Assembly (NCBI RefSeq): GCF_947504215.1 | Contig: NZ_CANNGO010000006.1 | Location: 124,001 to 188,000 of the forward strand | Origin: an uncultured Ruegeria sp. | GTDB taxonomy: Bacteria > Pseudomonadota > Alphaproteobacteria > Rhodobacterales > Rhodobacteraceae | Length of the DNA stretch: 64,000 bases | Direction: 5' to 3' | Shown here: positions 9,037 to 17,479 of the stretch, piece by piece | How positions within the stretch are numbered: position 1 is the first letter of the stretch | How the letters are laid out: each line of letters begins with the position of its first letter | Program-made: the position numbers and the translations under genes | The notes under the pieces: model-generated | Seen by the model: only the letters and a program-made list of their open reading frames with translations | Databases searched by the model: none | Told to the model about the DNA's origin: nothing

Positions 9037-9804
9037 ATGGATCTGAACGGGAAAACTGTTGTCGTCACAGGCGCCGCACAAGGTATTGGCAAAGGTCTGG
9101 CAGAAAGATTTGCACATGAAGGCGCAAGTGTCGTTTGTGCGGATATCGACGATGCCGGAGCGCGTTTGGTCGCGGAAGCCATCGGTGGACATGACCTGCG
9201 CTGCGACGTCTCCAGCGAGGAAGAGATCAAATCTCTGATCGAACACGTCGAAAACACAGTCGGTCCGATTGACCTGTTCTGTGCAAATGCCGGAATTCTG
9301 ACGCTTGGAGGTCTGGATGTCCCGGATGAAGACTGGGATCGAATCTGGAAGATCAACGTAATGTCCCACGTTTGGACAGCGCGTCATCTGGTTCGTCGGA
9401 TGACCGCGCGCGGTGGCGGATACATTATGACAACCGCGTCAGCGGCTGGCTTGTTGAATCAACCTGGCGCGGCTCCATACGGCGTCACAAAGCATGCAGC
9501 GGTCGGATTTGCCGAATGGTTGTCGCTGACCTATGGGCACCAGGGCCTGCGGGTTTCAGTTTTGTGCCCACAAGCAGTACGATCAGAAATGACCCGAGGA
9601 CATGAAAATTCGGTGGCCGCAATCGACGGCATGCTAGAGCCTGAAGACGTGGCGCAAGCCTGTGTTGATGCGATCCGCGAAGAACAGTTTCTGGTTCTCC
9701 CACATCCTCAGGTGTTGGACTATATACGGCTGAAATCTGATGATTACGACCGATGGCTTGGGGGAATGAGAAAGTTAAATCAGGTGTTTGTCGAGAATTC
9801 TTAA
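9037..9804 (+). CDS. SDR family oxidoreductase
   Basis: Classical short-chain dehydrogenase/reductase, about 255 residues. It has the cofactor motif TGAAQGIG, an acidic residue after the second strand (CADIDD, favouring NAD(H)), the NAG motif, and the catalytic Ser plus YGVTK (YxxxK). The substrate cannot be told. Start at 9037 is chosen because GGAG lies 6 nt before the ATG; the track start is an upstream TTG at 9025. Its TAA overlaps the convergent tesB stop codon (shared TTAA), leaving no intergenic space. Confidence 0.85.
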   Translation: MDLNGKTVVVTGAAQGIGKGLAERFAHEGASVVCADIDDAGARLVAEAIGGHDLRCDVSSEEEIKSLIEHVENTVGPIDLFCANAGILTLGGLDVPDEDWDRIWKINVMSHVWTARHLVRRMTARGGGYIMTTASAAGLLNQPGAAPYGVTKHAAVGFAEWLSLTYGHQGLRVSVLCPQAVRSEMTRGHENSVAAIDGMLEPEDVAQACVDAIREEQFLVLPHPQVLDYIRLKSDDYDRWLGGMRKLNQVFVENS

Positions 9805-10670
9805 GGTTTCTTCTGCGCCCTTCGCATAAGGCCTTCTTGCGCAACAGAGGCGACCAACACGCCTTCCTCGGTGTATATCGACCCACGATTAAAGTTCCGC
9901 CCCTGCCCCGACCACGGCGAATCCATTGCATAAAGGTGCCAGTTCTCAAAATGCACCGGTGCGTGAAACCAGATGGTGTGGTCCAGGCTGGCGCCATTGA
10001 CCTCGCCAGTAAACCAGCTCAGCCCATGTGGGCGCATTCCTGAACTCATCAGGTTCATGTCCGAGGCATATGCCAGCAGCAAATGCTGTGTTTTTGCGTC
10101 CGCCGATGCGGCGGCTCCCATTCGGAACCAAATCTGATTGCGATCATCCGATACCGCCGGGTTGAACGGATCCAGATGATCGACTTCCCGGACTTCGATT
10201 GGGCGTTCGCGGATCAGCTCGGGTCGCATTCGTTCGGGCACGCGATCCAGGTATTTCTGTCGCAACTCCGTCCGCGCCGGATAGTGTTCCGGGGTATCCA
10301 GATCCGGCATAGGGTGCTGATGATCCCAACCTTCGTCTTTGATGTGAAACGACGCGGACATGTTCAGAATTTGTTTTCCATGCTGAATTGCAACCACCCG
10401 TCGCGTCGTAAAAGAACCTCCGTCTCGCGCTCTATCAACCTGATAAATAACGGGAATGGTTGGATCCCCCGGGCGAATGAAATAGGCATGCAGCGAATGA
10501 CACAGCCTGTCATCGACAGTGCGATAGGCCGCTGCGAGTGCCTGCGCAATCACTTGTCCGCCGAAAATACGTGTCGGGGTTTCGCCACCTGAACCGGTAC
10601 CGCGAAACAGATCAACCTCAAGACGTTCAACGTTTAGAAGATCAAGAAGAATGCGTTCGGCTTCGGTCAT
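9801..10670 (-). CDS. tesB: Acyl-CoA thioesterase II (TesB)
   Basis: Hydrolyses acyl-CoA to free fatty acid and CoA. The 289-residue length and the double-hotdog layout match TesB: an N-terminal FGGQVIAQALAAA segment, LHAYFIRPGD, and a C-terminal hotdog with GLSWFTGEVNGASLDHTIWFHAPV and GRNFNRGSIYTEEGVLVASVAQEGLMR. The catalytic Asp of the family would lie in the SLDHTIWFH segment. It may be co-transcribed with the serine hydrolase gene 50 bp upstream. Confidence 0.92.
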   Translation of the reverse strand: MTEAERILLDLLNVERLEVDLFRGTGSGGETPTRIFGGQVIAQALAAAYRTVDDRLCHSLHAYFIRPGDPTIPVIYQVDRARDGGSFTTRRVVAIQHGKQILNMSASFHIKDEGWDHQHPMPDLDTPEHYPARTELRQKYLDRVPERMRPELIRERPIEVREVDHLDPFNPAVSDDRNQIWFRMGAAASADAKTQHLLLAYASDMNLMSSGMRPHGLSWFTGEVNGASLDHTIWFHAPVHFENWHLYAMDSPWSGQGRNFNRGSIYTEEGVLVASVAQEGLMRRAQKKP

Positions 10671-10720
10671 GGTCTACTCATCAATCTTTGGTCTCACTTG
10701 GCGTATCAGCCGCCGCGGCA

Positions 10721-11953
10721 TCAATCAATCATCGCCGCAAGGACAAGCGCCTTAAGCTCTGCACGTGACGGGTATGAACTGGACGGTGACAACTGAGTAA
10801 AGAAAACGGCAGTCAGGTCATTTTCCCGATCAATCCAGAAATAGGTCGATGCCATGCCGCCCCAACTGAAATCTCCGACGGACCCGGGCACGCGGACCCT
10901 GCCCGGGTTCAAGACGACGGAACCGCCTAACCCAAAACCCATACCTTCCATCGGTTGTTCGGCAAAGCTTTGCGGTCCCATAGATGCAATGTCGCCCGGT
11001 AAGTGATTGAGCATCATAAAGTCTACGGTCTTCGATCCCAGCAATCGGTGACCGTTTCCAGTGCCTCCGGTCCGTAGCATTTCGGCAAACATTGCGTAAT
11101 CGTCGATTGTGCTGATCAATCCTCCACCACCGGAAAAAGTAGTCGTGTTTTCAAAAGGTGAATGTCCGGCGCGATCGACAAGACGCAAGGTATCCGTGCC
11201 TGCATCGGCTGAATTCAACGCCATCGCGTCACCAGCCAGCGGAGTGTAAAGCGACGCAAATCGATCCCCTGCCCCTGTTGCGACCGAGAACCCGCTGTTC
11301 CGCATGTTTAGCGGCGCAAAAACCTCTTGCTCAAAGAACACATCCAGAGACTTTCCCGAGACGACCTCGATCACGCGCCCGAGCACATCTAAACTGACCG
11401 AGTATTCCCAGCGGGTTCCAGGTTGAAAGGCCAGAGGCAGATCAGCCAAATCAGCCACTCGGTCCTTTAACAGACCCTGATTTGGCTTAAACAACAGGTC
11501 TTGGTCGTCCATCGCGGCGGGTAATAGCCCGGGATTGAACGGGTAACTGAAACCAGCGGTGTGCGTAAGTAGCTGGTGCACAGTCGGTGTTGTAGCATTC
11601 TGGGTTTGGTCCAACCGCTGCGCATCCGGAACAAGCGCCTGCATGTTGTCGAAGCCGGGAAGGAAATCTGATAGAGGCGCATCCAGATGGAACAAGCCCT
11701 GTTCTGCCAGCATCATGATCGCAACGGACGTGACGGGTTTGGTCATTGAGTAGATGCGAACCAGCGTATCCCTTTCAAACGACAGGTTGTCTTCGACGTT
11801 CCGCAATCCGGTCGCATGGAAAAACACTTCGCGACCTTGGTGAAACACCACCACCGAACTGCCCGCGTATTTCCGCTGATCAACATAGCTGTCCATCCAC
11901 GTGCAGATGTGGTTTAGCCGTGTCTGTTCAAATGTCGTATTTACGTCGGGCAT
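10721..11953 (-). CDS. Serine hydrolase, class C beta-lactamase/esterase family
   Basis: A 410-residue protein of the beta-lactamase (penicillin-binding) fold. The SxxK nucleophile motif is S69-M-T-K72 (YSMTKPVTSV), and the second motif Tyr is Y184-S-V (RWEYSVSLDV). There is no signal peptide, so it is likely a cytoplasmic esterase such as EstB rather than a secreted beta-lactamase. I prefer the ATG at 11953 (MPDVNTTF), because the upstream track start at 12025 adds a non-conserved-looking leader. Substrate unknown. Confidence 0.8.
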   Translation of the reverse strand: MPDVNTTFEQTRLNHICTWMDSYVDQRKYAGSSVVVFHQGREVFFHATGLRNVEDNLSFERDTLVRIYSMTKPVTSVAIMMLAEQGLFHLDAPLSDFLPGFDNMQALVPDAQRLDQTQNATTPTVHQLLTHTAGFSYPFNPGLLPAAMDDQDLLFKPNQGLLKDRVADLADLPLAFQPGTRWEYSVSLDVLGRVIEVVSGKSLDVFFEQEVFAPLNMRNSGFSVATGAGDRFASLYTPLAGDAMALNSADAGTDTLRLVDRAGHSPFENTTTFSGGGGLISTIDDYAMFAEMLRTGGTGNGHRLLGSKTVDFMMLNHLPGDIASMGPQSFAEQPMEGMGFGLGGSVVLNPGRVRVPGSVGDFSWGGMASTYFWIDRENDLTAVFFTQLSPSSSYPSRAELKALVLAAMID

Positions 11954-12155
11954 TGAAGATCGAACCTCATATGATCTGCTACGATCATGGTTGCTTGGGC
12001 GCTGAAACAACAGTGAAAATTGCAAGCCCCGGCAACTGACTTCTGGGTCGATTGCACTGGGTACAGCGGCTGTTTCAAGTGTTAGACTACCGACGTCTCA
12101 GATTCGCCATACGCTCTTGCAACCCGACGATTTGCCGTCTTTCCGGAGGACCAAC

Positions 12156-12761
12156 ATGGCCCAAACCATCGATTTCGTCTTCGATTTTTGCAGTCCCAAC
12201 GCTTTCCTGGCCCATAAATTGTTGCCGGGTCTGGCCAAGCGGCACAAGGTTGCGATCAACTATGTCCCGGTGCTGTTGTCCGGCGTGTTCAAAGCCACCA
12301 ACAACCAAAGTCCTTTTCATGCGTTCTCGGAAAACCGCCAGAAGTCGGCCTATCTGACACATGATCTGCACCGGTTTGCCCGTCGCCGCGGATTGAACTT
12401 TCACATGAGCCCGCATTTTCCGTTGAACACACGGTTTGCAATGCGTGGCGCTTACTTTGCTTCGGGAAAATCATGGGAAGTCAAATATATAGACGCCGTA
12501 TTTGATGCGATTTGGGTGCATGGTCAAAAGGTTGACGAGATGGGTGTGTTAACCGAAATTCTGCACGAGAATGGGCTGCCGGTCCGAAAAACACGTGAGG
12601 CGATAGGAAGCGCAGACACAAAACAAAAACTGAAGGATCGAACCAAGGCGGCCGTCAAGCGCGGTGTATTCGGGGTACCCAGCTTGTTCATCGGTGATGA
12701 GATGTTTTTTGGTAAGAACAGCCTCGCGAACCTTGAACTTGAGTTGTCCAATTCGAAGTAG
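12156..12761 (+). CDS. 2-hydroxychromene-2-carboxylate isomerase family protein (DsbA-like fold)
   Basis: About 201 residues. The start FDFCSPNAFLAHKLL matches the NahD/GST-kappa family, where a Ser (here S13 in CSPN) takes the place of the thioredoxin-type Cys and activates glutathione. A GVFGVPSLFIGDEMFFG segment provides the cis-Pro loop typical of thioredoxin folds. Members isomerise aromatic breakdown intermediates using glutathione; the substrate here is unknown. The ATG at 12156 is preceded by GGAGGACC, so the track start at 12117 is rejected. Confidence 0.85.
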   Translation: MAQTIDFVFDFCSPNAFLAHKLLPGLAKRHKVAINYVPVLLSGVFKATNNQSPFHAFSENRQKSAYLTHDLHRFARRRGLNFHMSPHFPLNTRFAMRGAYFASGKSWEVKYIDAVFDAIWVHGQKVDEMGVLTEILHENGLPVRKTREAIGSADTKQKLKDRTKAAVKRGVFGVPSLFIGDEMFFGKNSLANLELELSNSK

Positions 12762-12799
12762 GCCGTATGAATGTTTGAAAACAGTATGCTACCTCACTT

Positions 12800-13831
12800 T
12801 CATAAGCTTGTGTTCAGTGCCACCAACCCATGCTGCGCGAAGACGGGGACATAGGCGCCAAATGCTTGGGCGCGTTTGGGGTCAGACGCGTTACCGTCCA
12901 AAGCGCGCTTGTAAACACCCTGCAGAATGCCCGCCATGCGGAAAAAATTGAACGCCAGGTAGAATCCAAAATTCTCGATCCGATCGATTCCGCGCCGTGC
13001 GCAATACTGCGCGACAAAGGCCTGATCACTTGGCAGGCCCAGGCTTTCGCGATCGATGCCGGCCAAGCCGCGCCCTTCTTTGCCCGGTGGCATCTGCCAT
13101 TGCATGATGACAGCAGCCAAATCGGCGTAAGGGTGCCCAATTGTTGACAATTCCCAGTCGAGCACCCCGACGCATTTGGCTCTGTCTGGGGCGAACATCA
13201 GGTTATCGATCCGGTAATCTCCGTGGACCAGTGTTCTTTGCCCGTCATCCGCTGGAATCGAGGCGTCCAAAGCCGAAATCAGCCTATCCATGTAAGCAAT
13301 CACTGCGGTCTCTGACGCGCGATACTGCTTGGTCCACCGAGAGATTTGCCGCTCAAAATAGTTCCCGGTAGGTCCGTAGTCAGTCAGACCGGCAGCGCCT
13401 ATATCCACCATATGAAGCTCAGCCAAAACACGGTTCATCTCGTCCAGAATGGCGGTCCGGGCTGTGTTGCTTTCATCCTTCATCGTGGGTTCAAGAAAGA
13501 TCCGGCCCTGAAGATGCTCCATTACATAGAAGGTCGAGCCGATGACACTGTCATCTTCGCAAAGAAGGTACATTTCCGGCACGGGGACCTTGCTGCCCGC
13601 TATCGCGCGCTGCACACGGAATTCGCGATCAACGGCATGGGCTGATTTCAACAGGGTTCCGGGTGGTTTGCGGCGCAAAACGTAAGACCGGTTCGGAGTG
13701 CGTAGTTCATAAGTCGGATTGGATTGACCCACCGAGAATTTTGACGCCTCCAATGGGCCTTGATAGCCACTTAGATGCGCTGACAGATAAGCATCTACAG
13801 CGGGTAGATTTAACGTGTTGTCTTTGCTCAT
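12800..13831 (-). CDS. Phosphotransferase family protein (APH/ACAD10-like kinase)
   Basis: Aminoglycoside-phosphotransferase-fold kinase, 343 residues. The catalytic Brenner motif is LVHGDYRIDNLMF and the metal-binding Asp lies in GVLDWELSTIGHPYADLA. This subgroup is usually found beside acyl-CoA dehydrogenases and SDRs and resembles the kinase domain of ACAD10/11, which phosphorylates 4-hydroxyacyl-CoAs. That function is inference here. Only 15 bp separate it from the upstream SDR gene, so the two form an operon. Confidence 0.85.
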   Translation of the reverse strand: MSKDNTLNLPAVDAYLSAHLSGYQGPLEASKFSVGQSNPTYELRTPNRSYVLRRKPPGTLLKSAHAVDREFRVQRAIAGSKVPVPEMYLLCEDDSVIGSTFYVMEHLQGRIFLEPTMKDESNTARTAILDEMNRVLAELHMVDIGAAGLTDYGPTGNYFERQISRWTKQYRASETAVIAYMDRLISALDASIPADDGQRTLVHGDYRIDNLMFAPDRAKCVGVLDWELSTIGHPYADLAAVIMQWQMPPGKEGRGLAGIDRESLGLPSDQAFVAQYCARRGIDRIENFGFYLAFNFFRMAGILQGVYKRALDGNASDPKRAQAFGAYVPVFAQHGLVALNTSL

Positions 13832-13846
13832 TTTCTGTACTCGCGA

Positions 13847-14665
13847 TTACATGGCCTCGGCAAAGATATTGCCGGCAGTTACCACATTGATACCACCAGA
13901 AACTGGAATCACAGCACCGGTGACATAGCTGCCACCTCGACCGCACAGAAAAAGCATACATCCTGCGATGTCCTCGTCCCGCCCGACGCGCCCCAAGGGT
14001 ACAGACTTACCGACCTTGTCTCGTGTTCCCTCATCAGCCGTAGCAAAAGCCGTCATGCGGGATACAAACGGCCCCGGAGCCAACGCGTTAACGGTCACAT
14101 TATAGGGCGAAAGCTCCTTCGCCATGACCTTGGTCAGATGCAGAACGGCCGCCTTTGATGCTGAATAGCTGTACGCTCCGTCTCCCATTGGAACTTCGCC
14201 CATGACGGAACCAACATTGACAACCCGTGCCGGATCTTCTGGCGATCCTGATTTCATCAGCAGTGGCAGAAGTCTCTGGGTAAGCTCGAAGATCCCGGCA
14301 ACATTGACGGACATGACCTTTTCCCAAGCCTCGTACGGAAACTGGCCCATAGGCGCACCCCAGGAGGTGCCCGAGTTATTCATAAGAATATCAAGCTTAT
14401 CCGTGCGTGCAGTAATGTCATCCACCAGATCATCGATCCCTTCCTTGCTGCCAAGATCACCGGCAAAACCCTCGGCGCTTCCCGGGGCATCCAAGGCGTT
14501 TAGCTCGGCCGCCACGGCAGCGCATGCGTCGCCTTTGCGCGATGCGATCAGAACATGTGCTCCGGCCCGAACCAACGCTTCGGCTGCCATGCGGCCAATT
14601 CCTGTTGCCCCTCCGGTGACCAATGCGGTTTTACCGTGCAGCGAGAAAAGTGTTTCGGGTGTCAT
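13847..14665 (-). CDS. SDR family oxidoreductase
   Basis: Short-chain dehydrogenase, 272 residues: TGGATGIG cofactor loop, a basic residue after strand 2 (ASRKGD, favouring NADPH), NNSG, and catalytic YSASK. The C-terminal GAVIPVSGGINV is the usual FabG-like end. It lies directly upstream of the APH-type kinase gene and diverges from a quinone oxidoreductase, which fits a catabolic cluster for an acyl-CoA or hydroxy acid. Substrate unknown. Confidence 0.87.
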   Translation of the reverse strand: MTPETLFSLHGKTALVTGGATGIGRMAAEALVRAGAHVLIASRKGDACAAVAAELNALDAPGSAEGFAGDLGSKEGIDDLVDDITARTDKLDILMNNSGTSWGAPMGQFPYEAWEKVMSVNVAGIFELTQRLLPLLMKSGSPEDPARVVNVGSVMGEVPMGDGAYSYSASKAAVLHLTKVMAKELSPYNVTVNALAPGPFVSRMTAFATADEGTRDKVGKSVPLGRVGRDEDIAGCMLFLCGRGGSYVTGAVIPVSGGINVVTAGNIFAEAM

Positions 14666-14809
14666 GGTCTGCTCCTCAGTTATGTGCGGTGCATCGATTT
14701 GCTGTGTCCGAACTTGCCGTTGCGGGAGCCGGGCGTCTGCGCCGTTGACAACCCAGGTCGGTGCACCAAAAGTTCTTCCTTACAGATTAACAGGGACAAG
14801 GCAGTCGAC

Positions 14810-15805
14810 ATGCAAGCATTACTCAGCGTCGCCCCCGGCGGGCCCGAGACATTGGAACTGACCACCCTGCCCGATCTCAAACAAGGTAAGGGTGATTTGC
14901 TAGTCGGTGTAAAGGCCGCCGGTGTCAATTTTCCGGATACTCTGATTATCCAGGACTTGTATCAAATGAAACCGCCCCGCCCGTTTGCCCCGGGCGGAGA
15001 AATCGCAGGCGACGTATTGGCTGTGGGTGAAGGGGTCACAGGTTTCGCAGTCGGAGATCGTATCCTGGCGTTGACCGGGCATGGTGGATTCGCGACGCAG
15101 GCGGTGGTCAAGGCGGCGACGGCACTCAAATTTCCAGATGCGATGCCATATGAAGACGCGGCCTGTTTCATCTTCACTTACGGAACGTCCTATCACGCCC
15201 TGAAGGATCGCGCTGCGATTCAACCCAATGAAACTCTGCTGGTTTTGGGCGCAGCAGGTGGCGTAGGGTCTGCCGCTATTGAACTGGGCAAGGCCATGGG
15301 TGCCCGAGTGATCGCAGCCGTATCGTCACCTGAGAAGGCAGAGTTTTGCCGCCAGATCGGGGCGGATGACACAATCCTCTACCCGCGGGAAATGGACAAG
15401 GACGCACAGAAGTCTTTTGCGCATGACATAAAGGGCCTGGCCGGGTCCGGTGGTGTAGATGTCGTGTATGACGCGGTCGGCGGGCCCTGCGCCGAACCCG
15501 CTTTACGCAGTATGGCGTGGAAAGGTCGATACCTTGTGGTTGGCTTCCCAGCCGGAATTCCGAACATCCCGCTTAATCTTGCGCTGCTGAAAGGCTGTCA
15601 GATCGTTGGCGTCTTTTGGGGGGCGTCCGTCTTTCGGGACCCAAAGGCGCATGCCGAGAACGTCAAAGAGCTTTTTGGGTACTATGCGGCGGGTCAAATC
15701 AAGCCACGTATCAGCGCCCAGTTTCCACTGCGAGACGCGCCCGAAGCGCTGGAAAATTTGTCTCAGCGATCTGCCTTGGGAAAACTTGTGGTGACCATGG
15801 ATTAG
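14810..15805 (+). CDS. NADPH:quinone oxidoreductase family protein
   Basis: Medium-chain dehydrogenase/reductase of the zeta-crystallin/QOR type, 331 residues, lacking the catalytic and structural zinc cysteines. It shows the GroES-like N-terminal domain (GVNFPDTLIIQDLYQMKPPRPFAPGGEIAGDV) and the nucleotide motif GAAGGVGSAAIEL. The track start at 14555 overlaps the divergent SDR gene and reads out-of-character Cys-rich sequence, so I use the ATG at 14810. Likely reduces enones or quinones with NADPH. Confidence 0.87.
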   Translation: MQALLSVAPGGPETLELTTLPDLKQGKGDLLVGVKAAGVNFPDTLIIQDLYQMKPPRPFAPGGEIAGDVLAVGEGVTGFAVGDRILALTGHGGFATQAVVKAATALKFPDAMPYEDAACFIFTYGTSYHALKDRAAIQPNETLLVLGAAGGVGSAAIELGKAMGARVIAAVSSPEKAEFCRQIGADDTILYPREMDKDAQKSFAHDIKGLAGSGGVDVVYDAVGGPCAEPALRSMAWKGRYLVVGFPAGIPNIPLNLALLKGCQIVGVFWGASVFRDPKAHAENVKELFGYYAAGQIKPRISAQFPLRDAPEALENLSQRSALGKLVVTMD

Positions 15806-15921
15806 ACCCGTCTTCTACGCCGGAAACATGTATCCCGAATACCCTTGACCCGCTGAGGTAAAGTCAGGTGGACAACCATACCAATTCATGACTATGAACG
15901 TTTAATGGGGACAATTTAGTA

Positions 15922-16371
15922 ATGCATGACGTTTTGGTATTGAATGGGCCAAACCTCAATCTGCTGGGTACGCGCCAGCCAGAGGTGTATGGTGCGACCA
16001 CTTTACAGATGATCGAGGATCGCTGCGTCAAACATGGTGCATCTGTCGGTCTTAAAGTGTCACATCTGCAATCCAACCACGAAGGCGTGTTGATTGACGC
16101 GATCCACGCCGCTCGGGGTGTTCAGGACGGCTTGATTGTGAACGCAGGCGCCTTCACACATACCTCGATTGCCCTGATGGACGCGATTGCCTCTGTCGAA
16201 TTACCGGTTGTGGAAGTGCATTTGTCGAATATCCATGCGCGTGAGGCGTTCCGCCATAGCTCTTACATTGCGCCCGTTGCATTGGGCCAAATCTGCGGGT
16301 TTGGGGCCCAAGGCTACATCTTCGCATTGGACGCGCTGGCTGCCCACCTGACATCGGGGACCGGCGCATGA
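15922..16371 (+). CDS. aroQ: Type II 3-dehydroquinate dehydratase
   Basis: Shikimate-pathway enzyme that dehydrates 3-dehydroquinate, 149 residues as usual for the dodecameric type II form. It carries the N-terminal LNGPNLNLLGTRQPEVYG with the catalytic Arg and Tyr, QSNHEG, NAGAFTHTS, and VEVHLSNIHARE with the catalytic His. The stop overlaps the ATG of the following LuxR gene by 4 nt, so the two are translated together, an unusual partnership between a housekeeping enzyme and a quorum-type regulator. Confidence 0.95.
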   Translation: MHDVLVLNGPNLNLLGTRQPEVYGATTLQMIEDRCVKHGASVGLKVSHLQSNHEGVLIDAIHAARGVQDGLIVNAGAFTHTSIALMDAIASVELPVVEVHLSNIHAREAFRHSSYIAPVALGQICGFGAQGYIFALDALAAHLTSGTGA

Positions 16372-17123
16372 AACTCAAGGAATACCTGCACTTTGTAACC
16401 TACGCCAAGACTCTGGAAGAGCTCTGGGACGCGCATTGCCGCCAAATGGCCGAATATGGGTTCGACCGGTTGATCTATGGCTACACGCAGTTTCGGACCG
16501 CAACGTCGCTGGGGGATCCAGAAGACTTCACAATCCTGACGAACCACAGCCGGTCGTATGTAGACGGATTTCTGGGCGACGGACTATATTTCCATGCGCC
16601 AATGCTGAAATGGGCGCTGGACCATGAAGGCGCAGCAAGCTGGCATATGATTCAGGATATGGATTCTAGTGGGGTGCTGACGCCCCAGGAACAGCGCGTC
16701 ATTGATTTCAATAAATCCAAGGGTGTTATTGCGGGCTATACCGTCAGCTTCAACTCCGTCTCCATCCGCTCAAAAGGCGCGATCTCTCTGTCTGCAGAAA
16801 ATGGCAGAACCCAGGATGATGTTGATGAAGTCTGGGAGAAGCATGGAAACGACATTCTTCTGATGAACAATGTCGCCCATCTGAAGATCCTGACCCTGCC
16901 TCACAGTCCGCCAAACCGTGGCCTGACCAAACGCCAGCGCGAGGCGTTGCAATGGGTCGGCGATGGCAAAACGACACAAGACATTGCGTTGTTGATGGGG
17001 CTGACCTCTGCAACGGTGGAAAAGCACCTGCGACTTGCCCGAGAAGCCTTGTCCGTTGAAACTACAGCGCAGGCTGTTCTTAAGGCATCATTGCACAATC
17101 AGATGTTTGTCGTCGAAGCCTGA
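16368..17123 (+). CDS. LuxR-family regulator with autoinducer-binding-like domain (solo)
   Basis: A 251-residue protein with an N-terminal autoinducer-binding-type domain (about 15-165) and a C-terminal GerE helix-turn-helix (GLTKRQREALQWVGDGKTTQDIALLMGLTSATVEKHL). No luxI-type synthase lies in the window. Aligned by eye to TraR, Trp57 is Tyr64, Tyr61 is Phe68, Asp70 is Ala77 and Pro71 is Pro78, so the Asp that binds the acyl-homoserine-lactone amide is missing. It may sense another ligand or none. It overlaps aroQ by 4 nt. Confidence 0.88.
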   Translation: MKLKEYLHFVTYAKTLEELWDAHCRQMAEYGFDRLIYGYTQFRTATSLGDPEDFTILTNHSRSYVDGFLGDGLYFHAPMLKWALDHEGAASWHMIQDMDSSGVLTPQEQRVIDFNKSKGVIAGYTVSFNSVSIRSKGAISLSAENGRTQDDVDEVWEKHGNDILLMNNVAHLKILTLPHSPPNRGLTKRQREALQWVGDGKTTQDIALLMGLTSATVEKHLRLAREALSVETTAQAVLKASLHNQMFVVEA

Positions 17124-17405
17124 GCCGCTGATTTGACGTAAACTGCGTCACTTTACCTAGGGTAAGGAAAACATGACTATCCGAATCTGGCAGGAAAGTT
17201 GCACAGTATCCTTGTTCCGTGAGTGGTGGCTTTAGCCAGGGAACATTCGGTTGGATCTTTGCAATAACAGAGCTCTCCAATCACTCTGACAAGGGGGCGT
17301 TTATTTATCCGCGTACCGGTGTCGGAATTTTGGGGGGCCTCGAACATCCCCATCATGCGGGGCCCTCCATTCAACATCTTGTTTAATGACGGATTGAATT
17401 GGCTT
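17124..17405. other. Intergenic stretch between luxR solo and tsf terminator
   Basis: No conventional gene is present. It holds an inverted repeat TGACG-n7-CGTCA (17134-17150) that begins inside a TTGACG, a possible 20-codon ORF with a Shine-Dalgarno sequence (17173-17235), and a G-rich hairpin (GGGGGGCC with GGCCCTCC, near 17332-17378). None is strong evidence of function alone. Confidence 0.3.
17173..17235 (+). CDS. Possible 20-residue peptide ORF
   Basis: ATG at 17173 is preceded by AAGGAAAAC and runs 20 codons (MTIRIWQESCTVSLFREWWL) to a TAG. A TTGACG sits at 17133. It is rich in Trp and ends in WWL, which could suit a leader peptide, but no target gene follows on the plus strand. A chance ORF is quite possible. 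Confidence 0.2.
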   Translation: MTIRIWQESCTVSLFREWWL

Positions 17406-17438
17406 AAAAAAACGGGCTACGCGACGCGTAACCCGTTT
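17406..17438 (-). terminator. Intrinsic terminator after tsf
   Basis: On the minus strand AAACGGGTTACGCG pairs with CGCGTAGCCCGTTT, followed by a run of T (plus-strand A's at 17406-17412). It lies 40-70 nt past the tsf stop. A second hairpin (TAGGGCC...GGCCCTA, near 17450-17470) lies between. Confidence 0.8.
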
Positions 17439-17479
17439 CAGCTTGGTGATAGGGCCGTGAGCGGGCCCTACCTTTTTGA

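Noticed and set aside
14555-14809. N-terminal 85 codons of the quinone oxidoreductase ORF
   Set aside because: They overlap the divergent SDR gene and read Cys-rich non-homologous sequence; the conserved domain starts at the ATG at 14810.
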